A stretch of DNA of 43,849 nt, from NCBI GenBank assembly GCA_000969725.1, contig JXSR01S062131.1; one strand, given 5' to 3'. The notes below the pieces were generated by a model, which was not told the origin of the DNA, did not search any database, and worked only from the letters and a program-made list of their open reading frames with translations. Shown here in pieces: positions 34,013 to 43,849 of the stretch. This DNA comes from Ophiothrix spiculata (Eukaryota; Echinodermata; Ophiuroidea; Amphilepidida; Ophiotrichidae). The stretch's first letter is position 1. Every line of letters begins with the position of its first letter. The position numbers and the translations under genes were made by a program.

Positions 34013-36855
34013 GCAGTGCACGCCACATTGAACATTAAAATTGAACTAAGTAATGCCCTTTGCCTTACAGCCAAGGGCAGGAGGGGGGACATTTTGTGAT
34101 GACCCTTCCCCCAATTTTTAGAAAACAGACCTGTGTTAAAGAATATGTTAGTACAAAGTGAGATCCCTTTTTGGGACTTGTGTGAAAAAAAAAATATTAA
34201 GTAGAACAGCACATTCCGTATGCGTAATGTGCGAGAACCCCCACCAGCAACGCACATTATTTCATTTCATAACTTTCGTTGACCTTCTGTTGACTCCAGT
34301 TCCTTTTTGTCATCTACTAATCACTCTCCTTGACATCTTTTAGAGACGTGCATATCATGGAATATGGAATATGTACAAAATTTGCCAAATTTCCGGTTCC
34401 GATCACTGTTGCATGATGTATGTGTACAAGGCGTAGGATGTCTGCGAAAGTGCAATGTTATAAGCTTTAAAGGGGCACCAATCAATCACTTCTATTTCAA
34501 TCAATTTTAATCAGAAATAGTAACTGATCTTGAACTTTATATTAAATTTTAACCTTAGAAAAAAATCACACATATTATATACAGTCTCTGGTTCTACACT
34601 TTCAGGGGGATGTGTGCAACTTGCAAGGATGATTTTTTATCTGGAATGTTTTCAGCAGACCTTCTGAGGCAAGCATTTTCTCAAGCGGACAAGGACCAGG
34701 AGCCAGCATTCTGAAAAAGCGGCTCCTAGTCTTTAAAATTATCAGAGAACCAGGATCCGTTTTTTCTGGAAAAGATCCCGGAAAAGATGGTTACCGAGGC
34801 TTAACATTTGAGAAATCTGGTGTTCAACTCCTATACGATTCCCATTTTTATCCTGATTTATGTTCTAATTTACAAGTGCATAAAATAATTAATAACGAGC
34901 ATCTAAAGGGCCATGCACCCATCTCATGATATTCGTATTCCCAAATTGAAAAACATTTCAACACAATGTTGACTCAAAATGTAATGTCTCAAAAAACAGG
35001 AAGTACAACATTTTGTGCAGGTTCTTCCCAAAGGGGATGATTTTCATGAAGTATCACTGGGGCCTCTATAACAAGAGGTTCCGACACAGCATAAATCTGA
35101 ACTTTTACACTTCCCTGACTGATATGATAATAAGTTCATTGAGGGGATAAAGGTGAATATGTACTTTTTAATAATTTGTAGTTGATTTTTAAATTTTTTT
35201 AGAGATAAATTTAATCCTACCGTGTGGACAGTGTTTCTTCCAAGGTTTTATGGCTTTCACCAATTCGACCAAAAAAGTTGAAGAAGTTCCCGTGTCAAAA
35301 TTGATTTCAAAAGGATGATACTTAGCCACCAAGTTTTAGAATTTTAAAAAAGTAAGACTTTGCCTTCATAAATTGTCAAGATATTTTATGCCTCCATAAA
35401 AAGTTATATGTCTCCACTTGAATCAATTTTTTCATATTTTATATTCCATCAATCAAATGATCAATCAATTAATCTTTTGCAATATGTAGGCCTAGATCAA
35501 TGTCAAATTGATAGAGAATTTTATATTTTCAGGACACCAAATTTTGAAGCTCTTTCAAATCAAATTCTTGGCAGAAAGTCAATTAACGTGAGTCATGAAG
35601 TTGTGACTTATGTAGGTAACAATAGAATTGGTAACACAGTTTTAATTACTCATAATCTCTAATTGTTTTACCAAATTACCGTTTAATGCGATATCATGTC
35701 ATGACACAATTGTTTGTATTGTCTTTGTTTTTTTGTTGATCATGAATAGAATCCTTTGTTCTTTTTTTTTTAGAAAGTACATGGTGGTATCATTTAGATT
35801 TCAAGATTATCATAAGATTTTGATACTAGTGAAATAAAGTTTAACTAAAATGACATACTTTATTCATTTATTCTGTTATGTTATCAAAGATTATTCTGAA
35901 CTTTATGTTCTGATATTGATAATCATTTTTCAAAGAAAATTTATAGGGAACTAAAAAAAAAGTTGCAATGTACAGTGTACACAACTTCCTTCTAGCTTCA
36001 TCATTTGTAAATTTTTTCATGGTCATGATGATGTCATATTAGAGCATAATTTGATCAGCGGGGTGTGAGCATTTACAAATTCATTCAACTGCTATGTACG
36101 ACTAAAACTGCAAATTCACAGTCTATAAATTTGAAGACCTACAAATTTGGGATTTTTTTTTATTGTTTTGAGCCCTGTTGTTTTATAATAAAGGTACAGT
36201 TTTATGACCAGCCCCTCATGTTTTCATCTTAATAAATAGACAACCTACTTGACCCCAAAAGCAAACAAAATTATCATCCCAAACAAAGGACAAAGAAAAT
36301 TTACTCATAATTGCCATCTAATCCATGTTTAATCCAAATGAAATTGATTAGATCACCTCCTACCAATTTATCAATACATTGATTACCAATCAATATGGAT
36401 GATGACAAATTCTGTCTATTAGCATTACCAATCAATAACTTCAGGTCATTATTGATATCTTTTTCCAAGTAAATACCTTAGGGCCTGTTTTACCAAAATA
36501 GACTTAAAATTTTTGAATTTTTGATATTCTTCAAGATTTGAAAAATTCTGCAAATTCATAAAATGATTTAGCCTAATTTTCAACATGAACTTATTTTACA
36601 CCTGACCAAGCTCGGTTTATGGACTCATTAATTTGTCCCAGACCATTAACACTGTTTGTAGTCACTGTGTTTATTTGTCATCAACTTTCATAATCATAAA
36701 TAATTTTAGCCATTTCATCCCACAAGGGTTTTTTTTCCAAAATAAAGTTGTATGATAATTATAACAGAGAAAATATTCTCCAAAAGAAAGGTGATACACG
36801 TTCAGGAATAATGTATAAAATTACAGTGTCAGTACAAATTGGTCTAAACATTGAG

Positions 36856-37086
36856 CTGGCCAAGAGAAGATATTGTGTGTATCCCATCATGCATTGCTCC
36901 CTATGGAATTGTTTGCATAGGAAATCATGTGAGTAGTTAGTGATAAAATGCCAATAAATCAAACATAACTGTTGTAATCTTGCATTTTGGGCATGTTTCA
37001 TCACTAACTACTCACATGATTTGCTGTACAAAATGTTCATAGGAAGCAATGCATGATGGGATACACATCTTCTCTTACGCTGGCCG
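36856..37086. mobile_element. Palindromic element with ~88-bp arms
   Basis: Left arm 36856-36944 and right arm 37000-37086 are inverted copies (CTGGCC, AGAGAAGAT, TGTGTATCCCATCATGCATT, then AAATCATGTGAGTAGTTAGT), with a 55-bp centre. Both arms carry CCCATCATGCATTGC, a Staf/ZNF143-like core. The overlapping open frames on both strands are the palindrome itself. Confidence 0.8.
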
Positions 37087-37186
37087 GTCTGATATGCACA
37101 TAGAACAGGACTAAATATTGTCTACATGGAATGACCTCATAATGTGAAGTATTCATCATACATCTACTCCAGGAATGACTCATAAT

Positions 37187-37214
37187 ATACATACATACAT
37201 ACATACATACATAT
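37187..37214. repeat. (ACAT)n microsatellite
   Basis: About seven perfect tetranucleotide units, followed by ATAGTACTTATAATGCGCC. Confidence 0.95.
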
Positions 37215-38336
37215 AGTACTTATAATGCGCCTTATCAAAAATATTCAAAGCGCATGACAATATAACTTACAACTACAAACAAAAAATAATTTCAATCTTA
37301 AACTACAGGTAAAAACAAAAAGGCATCATGAGGAAACAAATATACACAGATTGGTGATTCCCCTTAAACTTAGGTCACTCATTAAACCTTGTTTCTTTGC
37401 CCTTTAGCTATTTTGTGTCATTTTGCTATCAGCAGAAGATAGCTAAAAAAGAAAATGTATTGTTATATTTAGAATTTGCATGTGCATAAAATATTACTAA
37501 TGGCGTAAATAACATTCTTTGGAAAAATAACAATATTTCATATCAGACACTTAGTTATGACCTTCTCTAGGATTTGAGCCAAAAGAATACTTAAAATATT
37601 AACAAAGAAAAAGTAAAAAGAATACTTAAATTATTAACAAATAATTTGAATATTGCGGGAAAAAAATATTAGTTGGACTAAGGTTTAATCTTTTGCAATA
37701 ACTTATCATCAACATGTTTAGGAATTGTTCAATATCTTCTTAATTTTTATGATGATAACACAGCTATCTACATGTATATTAATTAGCTTTATGACAAGCT
37801 TGTTTTTCTCTTTCCTTAAAATCATGAAATGAAAAAGTGAAAATATATCGCAAATGCAAAAATTATCAACCCAAAGAGAATCTGGGACAGTGACCGAATG
37901 CCTCCACATACGAAAATAAATTTCACATCAAGTCAGCGTCTTTGTGGTTTACCACATTGCTCATAGAATGCTTTATATGGGGCACAGTTTCATGGAATCA
38001 CAATCTAGACTTGCCTTCAAGTCTTCGTTTAACCCATGCATTCCTGCACTTAAGTACAGTCAAGGTGAAGACTTGATGCTAGACTAACACAAACACAAGT
38101 CAAGAGTGCAATGGGTCAAAATGTCCTAAATCTTCAAATTCCTGAAGACCAGAAATACAGCATGGAACGAAGAACAGGTCTATTCGTTTGTGTGATTTTT
38201 CCTTATTTTGAAACTCACATTGGAGACTAATACCCAGTTTTAATAGACAGAGCCAAAAAGTCGTCTTTAGTCGTATTTGAGTTAAGATGGTTTTTAAGTG
38301 TGTCTGAACGGGGTTTTAGAAGCAGTAGGACAAAGT

Positions 38337-38865
38337 TATTTGGCTACAATGCATTGTATTTTTAGACCCTACAAATTACAGATAGGCCTTTACACCTCAA
38401 ATAAATTTCAAGAATCTGAAAAGTTGAAATCCATTTTGGAGACTACAAAGCAGTTAGGTCTAGATTGTCAGCCACAATTTTAGGTTGCGATGCTGAGATC
38501 ACATAGGCCTAGAAGTATGCACATTGGTACACATTTTTCGCTATATACGCTCCTGGGGAGGAACTCCTGTATTTACTGATGAGTATAATCCCTGTCACTT
38601 TCAACAGTATGAATGCCTCCCCCGGAGTGTATAGCGAATACCCTGTACTTCTATATGATCGCAGACTTAGACCAAACAAATTAAAGCTCTACCACTGCCA
38701 CATTATGTTTTACAGATCTGAAAATTTTGACTCCAACATTTATACTGGAGACTACAAAACAGTAGGCCTAGGGTGCTTGGCTATATTTTTAGACCTTACA
38801 AATTAAAGTTATACCACATGCAAATATTTGTGTTTTTATAAATCTGAACATGATGGCAATACACT
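38337..38865. repeat. Three degenerate copies of a ~110-140 bp unit
   Basis: Copies at about 38337-38470, 38664-38775 and 38778-38865 (partial). Each starts near TTTTTAGACC(C/T)TACAAATTA and continues through AATCTGAAAA; the first two end GGAGACTACAAARCAGT then AGG(T/C)CTAG. The open frames at 38298-38483 and 38579-38806 are this repeat. Confidence 0.7.
38539..38636. mobile_element. 98-bp mini-foldback between repeat copies
   Basis: CGCTATATACGCTCCTGGGG then AGG at the left and CCTCCCCCGGAGTGTATAGC then G at the right are inverted copies with few mismatches. It sits between copies one and two of the surrounding repeat, so it probably inserted there. Confidence 0.6.
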
Positions 38866-38977
38866 GATATTATCAAATAAAATAGTCATTTGATTAAATC
38901 AAAAACTTAATTGCTGAATGACAACCAACAGATGTTCGAATTCCAATAGCATTAAATGTTTGAAGTTCATGTGTTTA

Positions 38978-39003
38978 GCTGTAGGCATTTAAATGCCTAC
39001 AGC
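38978..39003. repeat. Perfect 26-bp palindrome
   Basis: GCTGTAGGCATTT followed directly by its reverse complement AAATGCCTACAGC, no loop. Flanks GTGTTTA and AAAAACAC extend the symmetry imperfectly. Confidence 0.9.
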
Positions 39004-39947
39004 AAAAACACGGCTTGAGAAATTCAGTGAAGAGATGGAGGTTCGGGCCCAGTGCATCGTAGTCTCATTCCAATGATTTTAATTAATAAATGACTAAAAT
39101 TTGTTACATACTTGGAACTGATGTGCAAGTTCTGATGACATAAAGGACGAAAACTCTACTTCACAAATTTCCAATTTTTTCATCTTCTTATTGATACCAG
39201 GAAGAAACATTATGAAAGCGAAAGTCTTATTCTCAGTTGAATCGCCAGCATGTGGCGATTTTATTTTTACACTTCTCTGTCCGATATCATTTTCCTCACA
39301 TTAGGTGCATATTTTGTAATCAAGCATAAACAAAAATATCTGGTAAACAAAGATCGCATTTCAAACAAAGACACATGTACATTACACACAAAGAGATGAA
39401 TGAACACAATTCCAAATTTGGAAAATTGCCAGTTGTCTTCACTATCACTTTTAAAATGCAATGAAAAGATGATTCCATGCTGCATGTTGTAAGACCTCAA
39501 GTTCAATTCAGAATGTTACACAATGGGACAAAAGCGAAATTGGCATATTTCATATTGAGAGCGGGAAGCAATTTTTAAATTTTGAAGGATTGCATGATGC
39601 GAGTTTCAGGTCAGATCGGGGGCCATAAAATCTCAGACTTCGGCCTCGGCATAGTTTGGCCACTCAGGAATACTTTTGAAGAGGGAAATGCCAGTATCTC
39701 AGTATAAGGTACATTTTTTTTTAAATTTTGGCTTAATTTTTAAAGTAAATTTCTTTGTAAAAAGTTTTCATCTTTTCTCCCATGTTTTGGATTTTGGGGT
39801 TATATTGGGCAAAAAAAAAATGGGAAAAAAATTGCCCGACCGACCCTACTTGAAAGGTCCGCCCCGCCCTCCCGTAAAAAGTAGACTATTTAGTGCAAGC
39901 AACATCATTAAAGTGCAAGTTAGACTGCAACAATTATTGATAAATCA

Positions 39948-40190
<243 letters not shown>

Positions 40191-40226
40191 TTAAAAAAAA
40201 ATCACAATTGATTTTTTTCAGACCAA

Positions 40227-40389
40227 TATATTTTAGGTCCCATCCACAATTATAGGGCTAGGGTTAATGGTTAAGGTTAGGGTATAGGTTAGGATCATGG
40301 TTAGCGAGGGTCACAGGTCAGGTCGGGTCACAGTGAGTTAGGGTCGGGTGATGGGTTAGGGTCAAGTCTTTGATTGGACCTAAAATATA
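40227..40389. mobile_element. TIR element with telomere-like GGGTTA interior
   Basis: Perfect 14-bp inverted ends, TATATTTTAGGTCC and GGACCTAAAATATA, enclose about 135 bp of degenerate GGGTTAGGGT, GGTTAAGGTTAGGGT and GGGTCGGGT words. Too degenerate and too internal to be a telomere. It begins only 64 bp upstream of the exon A acceptor. Confidence 0.75.
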
Positions 40390-40982
40390 CTTTGTCTTTT
40401 TATTTATTCACCAGTTTCTTGCATGTATATCAAGTTTTAACGTAAACTTAAATCAAGATCATTAAATATGTTCAAAATAATAAATCTGCCCCTCTTAAAA
40501 ACAATTCATTGTAATTGCTACGTCATTGTTGTGAGTTCTTGACATCACTCAACTTTCTTTGAAAAGATGATCTAAAATTCAAACTACCATTTCATTTAAG
40601 TTAACATGGCGACCTTAACGTACAACAGAGCTTGTGGGGAAAAAACATCACAAAATATCATGATTAATATATCAGATTTACTCCTTACCAAGAAGATGGA
40701 GATAAATGAACATTTTGTATCCCCAACTACCCACACAAGCTCATTTCATGAAAAACTCTGGAGATTTGATATTTGAATCTGAAGAGATTTTGCTATTTCT
40801 GCCCAACAAAGTTAAAACGCAATATGTACATTGCATATCAATTGCAAGCTACATCTTCTTTCCCTTGAAAAAATCCTGAACAAATGAGCAGACGGATCAA
40901 TGTCTTTCATAAACTTAATCTGTATAAATCAAACGTATGTACTTGTAACTTTTTAGCATGGAAGTGGATTGCATTGAAATTG

Positions 40983-41149
40983 CACATATGTGTACCGCCG
41001 CGGCAAAAGGGTCCAGTTGTCGAAGCCTACATGGTGCTCATTGTAGCATATCTGATGTATACAAATACCATACATTAGATGTATGCTACAAGGAGCAACA
41101 TGTACGAGCCGACAACTGGACCCTTTTGCCGCGGCGGTACACATATGTG
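40983..41149. mobile_element. Near-perfect palindrome, 167 bp (hairpin MITE)
   Basis: The outer 40 bp are perfect inverted copies: CACATATGTGTACCGCCGCG then GCAAAAGGGTCCAGTTGTCG at 40983-41022, mirrored at 41110-41149. The inner part also pairs (TACATG, TTGTAGCATA, ATGTAT). The ends are GC-rich in an AT-rich intron. Perfect long arms suggest recent insertion or gene conversion. No clear target duplication. Confidence 0.85.
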
Positions 41150-41538
41150 AAGTATCTGCTTTGCTTTGTTAGTGCAGATACTGCTTTTTGACTTTGTTGG
41201 GCAGATTTGTATCGTGAGACCTGAAAAAGCACTATACACCCACATACATCATCATTGTATCAAATCCATTTCCTATTTAGAATGTACTAAAGCAGCTTGT
41301 TTTTTTAACATTCTCAATCCAAAAATATCAAACTGGAGATCTGAGATTATAAAACCATATTAAAGCACAATGAATTTGATATTGATAATATACTGTATGC
41401 AATCAAATTTGATATTACGGACATTTATAACATTTTCTGTCTGAAGTGTATTCAATTTATTGATTACCTTTTCCCCCTTTTTTCTATTTTCAATACTTTA
41501 TCTGTTAAAAACAAATTTGTTGTGTTTTGTGCAAAATC

Positions 41539-41775
41539 CAGTGTTCCTGCTAAGGCCGTATGTTGCGAAATTGGCACAAGGGGTTCCCCAAACAAAAAAG
41601 TTTTAAAAAAAGGGTTTTGGTTATACACAAGGTTCACTTATTTCAGTTTTATTCAGATTATATTCAAAATTACTCTAATTTTTGAGGTGATCTTTCCGTA
41701 ATTGGCACTGGTGAGATGTATTTTTTTCATTTATGTCGCATTGGCGAAAAGTCAAAATCCTTCGCGGGAACACTG
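41539..41775. mobile_element. hAT-type MITE with exact 8-bp target-site duplication
   Basis: Inverted ends CAGTGTTCCTGCTAAGG and CCTTCGCGGGAACACTG (two mismatches). The 8-bp sequence GCAAAATC is present exactly on both sides (41531-41538 and 41776-41783). Eight-base duplications and CAGTG/CACTG termini define hAT elements. The interior of about 200 bp is non-coding, so it would need an outside transposase. Confidence 0.88.
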
Positions 41776-42337
41776 GCAAAATCTACAATTTCTTCTTTTG
41801 AAAATGTTACTGAACTTGAAACTGGCAATAATACAAGTTTGTAAAAATATTATTTGTGCTTTGTTAAAATGACAAAAAAACATCTACCAGAAAATGATAT
41901 AAAGTGTTGCATAAAAATGTAGTACCTGTGTTTCTGTAAGTTTCACTAAAATCTTCCATTAATATTATCTTATCCTTTATCCACCCACTCACAACACAAG
42001 ACAGGAAACCAAATATACTTGCCTTCATCTCCAGATATCTATAATTCATAATGCTCCATAAAATGTACTACTTCCTCATAAATGTACTCATCTTTAAAGA
42101 TCTTTTTACTTTAGCTTAGGCTTAAGGTGTCATTGCCAATCAGAGTTAATAACTGGTAAACAGATATACACCAGATCAACAACACAATTTTGAAATGAAA
42201 TATTATCATTAAATAATTACTTAGTCACAAAACAAAAAGTCCATTAATATTTTCTTAACAAAAATTCTGATTTCAAAACTAATTGTAGATTAATTAATGA
42301 CACACAACCATGGCCAAAATTCCAGTTGACTTGCCAA

Positions 42338-42585
42338 GTTAAACTAGTTTCAACTGGCACCAGTTGAAAATCAGTTGAGCTTAGCTCAGTTGAATATCCA
42401 GCTGATTCCGGTTAAAAAAACAGTTTGGTTTCAATTGGAACCAGTTGAAATTCAGATGAGCTTAACTGAATTGGATATCCAGTTGAGTCTAGTTAAACCA
42501 GTTGAACATGTTTTGACTGGTACCAGTTGAAACTAAATTGATCTTAGTTTAATATCCAGTTGAATTGAGTTAAACTAGTTGATTC
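42338..42585. repeat. Three-copy degenerate minisatellite rich in CAGTTGA
   Basis: Units start with GTTAAA at 42338, 42411 and 42492, with a partial fourth at 42569 (spacing 73, 81, 77). Each contains CAA/ACTGG(C/A/T)ACCAGTTGAAA, a CTTAG/CTTAAC block and TATCCAG(T/C)TGA. More than ten CAGTTG/CAACTG words occur in about 270 bp; these also read as MYB-type (YAACTG) and E-box sites. Confidence 0.75.
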
Positions 42586-43707
42586 TTAATGAAAAATAAA
42601 ACAACTTTCAAAGTTCTAAGGTTTATACTGACTATCATTTCAAGACAAATACTTAATCATACATGTATTACATAAATTGACATTTTTTCTGACAAAAGGC
42701 AAGTTTACATTGAAAGCAGTTCTTCCATGAATATATATGAGACAATAACTTTGCCTATTTGCAGACAGTGGGTGTCATCTGAAGTGTCGTTGATGTCATG
42801 GCAATAACATTATTAATTCAAAATGTATCTTGAAAATTGGATGTGAATGACATGTATGTATTAAAGGTACATGGTTCGATTTTTTAAATTTTAGTTTTCA
42901 CTGTCATATACATGTATGAAAGATCACCACTTAAGATGTTTCAAATTTCAGTTAAATCGGAACAAACGTTTTGATTTTATTAGCAACTTAAAAATTGTTT
43001 CAAGTCAACATTATAATTTTAATGTCAAGATTCATTGTATCTTATTGCTTGCCACTTAACCAAATATGGTTTGTGGCTTGTGGTTTAAATACCAGGGTAG
43101 CAAGATTTATACCTGGCAAATTTGATTTATGTAAAGGTTTTAATTTCATTTACAATTATTACTGCATAAATACATCCACGATTTGTAGCCCGATGGGCGG
43201 TAAAGGAACAACTGATCAAATCGGTTGATACCTTGATCTTTCCCTACTCATCTCCAATTATTATTAATTCAAGCTAACTTAATTCAAGCATTACACATTT
43301 TTACTTTTTACACTAAGAACTTTTACACATAATTCTGAGTTGGTAAATCATTTAATTTTAAGTGCCAGTTCAAATTCAAGACTCCCATCTAGACTATTTT
43401 GAACAATGTTAAATAATGAAGGCCTAAAAAGCTACATTGTTGTTGTTTTTTTTAAAGATTTTTGATAAAATAAAAAAATTAAGACGAGTCCGTTCAATTG
43501 TAAATTATATCATTTAACAAAGAAAATACATTTTCACATAATCCCCCATGCAAGGGGGACATCTTTCAGTCGCCTATATAATTTACATATCATTATGTAG
43601 AACATTTTTCACATTCCAATCAACATAGTTCATGTTCTAAGCATAGGTCCATGTTCTGTGTAACATTATGATTACCCTGAATTCCCCATGGTGTGATCGA
43701 GCTATGT

Positions 43708-43849
43708 AAATGCACAAAAATGGCCAAACAGCCGTCCAAACGGACGCGGCCAATTTGTCAAACGGCCGTGAATAATGGCCAAATGGCCGTCAATAATCTC
43801 CGATCAGCCGTCCCTTTGTTTCAGTCTTTTCCCGGCCGTTTCAATATTG
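43708..43849. repeat. GCCGT-rich repeat at the window edge
   Basis: Five GCCGT words, most as GGCCGT or AGCCGTCC, in about 120 bp of GC-richer sequence, spaced 15-35 bp apart and continuing past the edge. Probably the start of a repeat element whose other end is outside the window. Confidence 0.4.

Noticed and set aside
40255-40370. GGGTTAGGGT repeats as a telomere
   Set aside because: Degenerate, about 110 bp, internal and bounded by a 14-bp terminal inverted repeat.

Overview
This is a eukaryotic genomic window. It is AT-rich, almost free of long open frames, holds a spliced gene with consensus splice sites, and is full of small inverted-repeat elements. The only gene I can name with confidence is the 3' half of a RUNX (Runt-family) transcription factor gene on the minus strand. 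The gene structure, the many short foldback/MITE elements, a V-SINE-like SINE and the word TAGGCCTA suggest a marine invertebrate deuterostome (echinoderm or hemichordate). That is an impression; I cannot give a species.

Runx layout, minus strand, in transcription order. The gene enters from beyond the right edge. Exon A (40162-40058, 105 bp) encodes the C-terminal third of the DNA-binding Runt domain. After a 7.4 kb intron, exon B (32659-32462, 198 bp) finishes the Runt domain and its basic nuclear-localisation segment and starts the linker. After a 16.6 kb intron, exon C (15844-14922) encodes the proline/serine/threonine-rich C-terminal half and ends in VWRPY, the Groucho/TLE-recruiting pentapeptide that ends RUNX proteins. 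All junction phases agree (phase 1). The first Runt exons are not in the window.

The most interesting feature lies inside the 16.6 kb intron. A second long open exon (exon D, 25443-24653, same strand) has a strong 3' splice acceptor, the same phase as exon C, its own stop and a nearby AATAAA. It encodes about 262 residues that are acidic and Ser/Gln-rich, then a 68-residue charged heptad-repeat helix. Spliced to exon B it would give a Runx isoform with a coiled-coil tail instead of the VWRPY tail. The alternative is a nested gene whose other exons I could not find.

Region by region: 1-12 kb holds no gene I can support. It has a cluster of direct and inverted repeats (1-840), a tRNA-derived SINE, several foldback elements, a 5'-truncated CR1/L2-like LINE, a pogo/Tigger-type MITE and a TIR element of about 580 bp with an internal tandem repeat. 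12-15.8 kb is the 3' flank/UTR and terminal exon of runx. 15.8-32.5 kb is the intron with exon D and a tight cluster of three RUNX-type sites near 22.3 kb. 32.7-40.1 kb is the A-B intron, with palindromic elements and degenerate tandem repeats. 40.2-43.8 kb is the intron upstream of exon A, with a telomere-like TIR element, a near-perfect 167-bp palindrome, a hAT MITE with an exact 8-bp target-site duplication and a CAGTTGA-rich minisatellite. I saw no LTR, retroviral, Polinton, CRISPR or rRNA feature.
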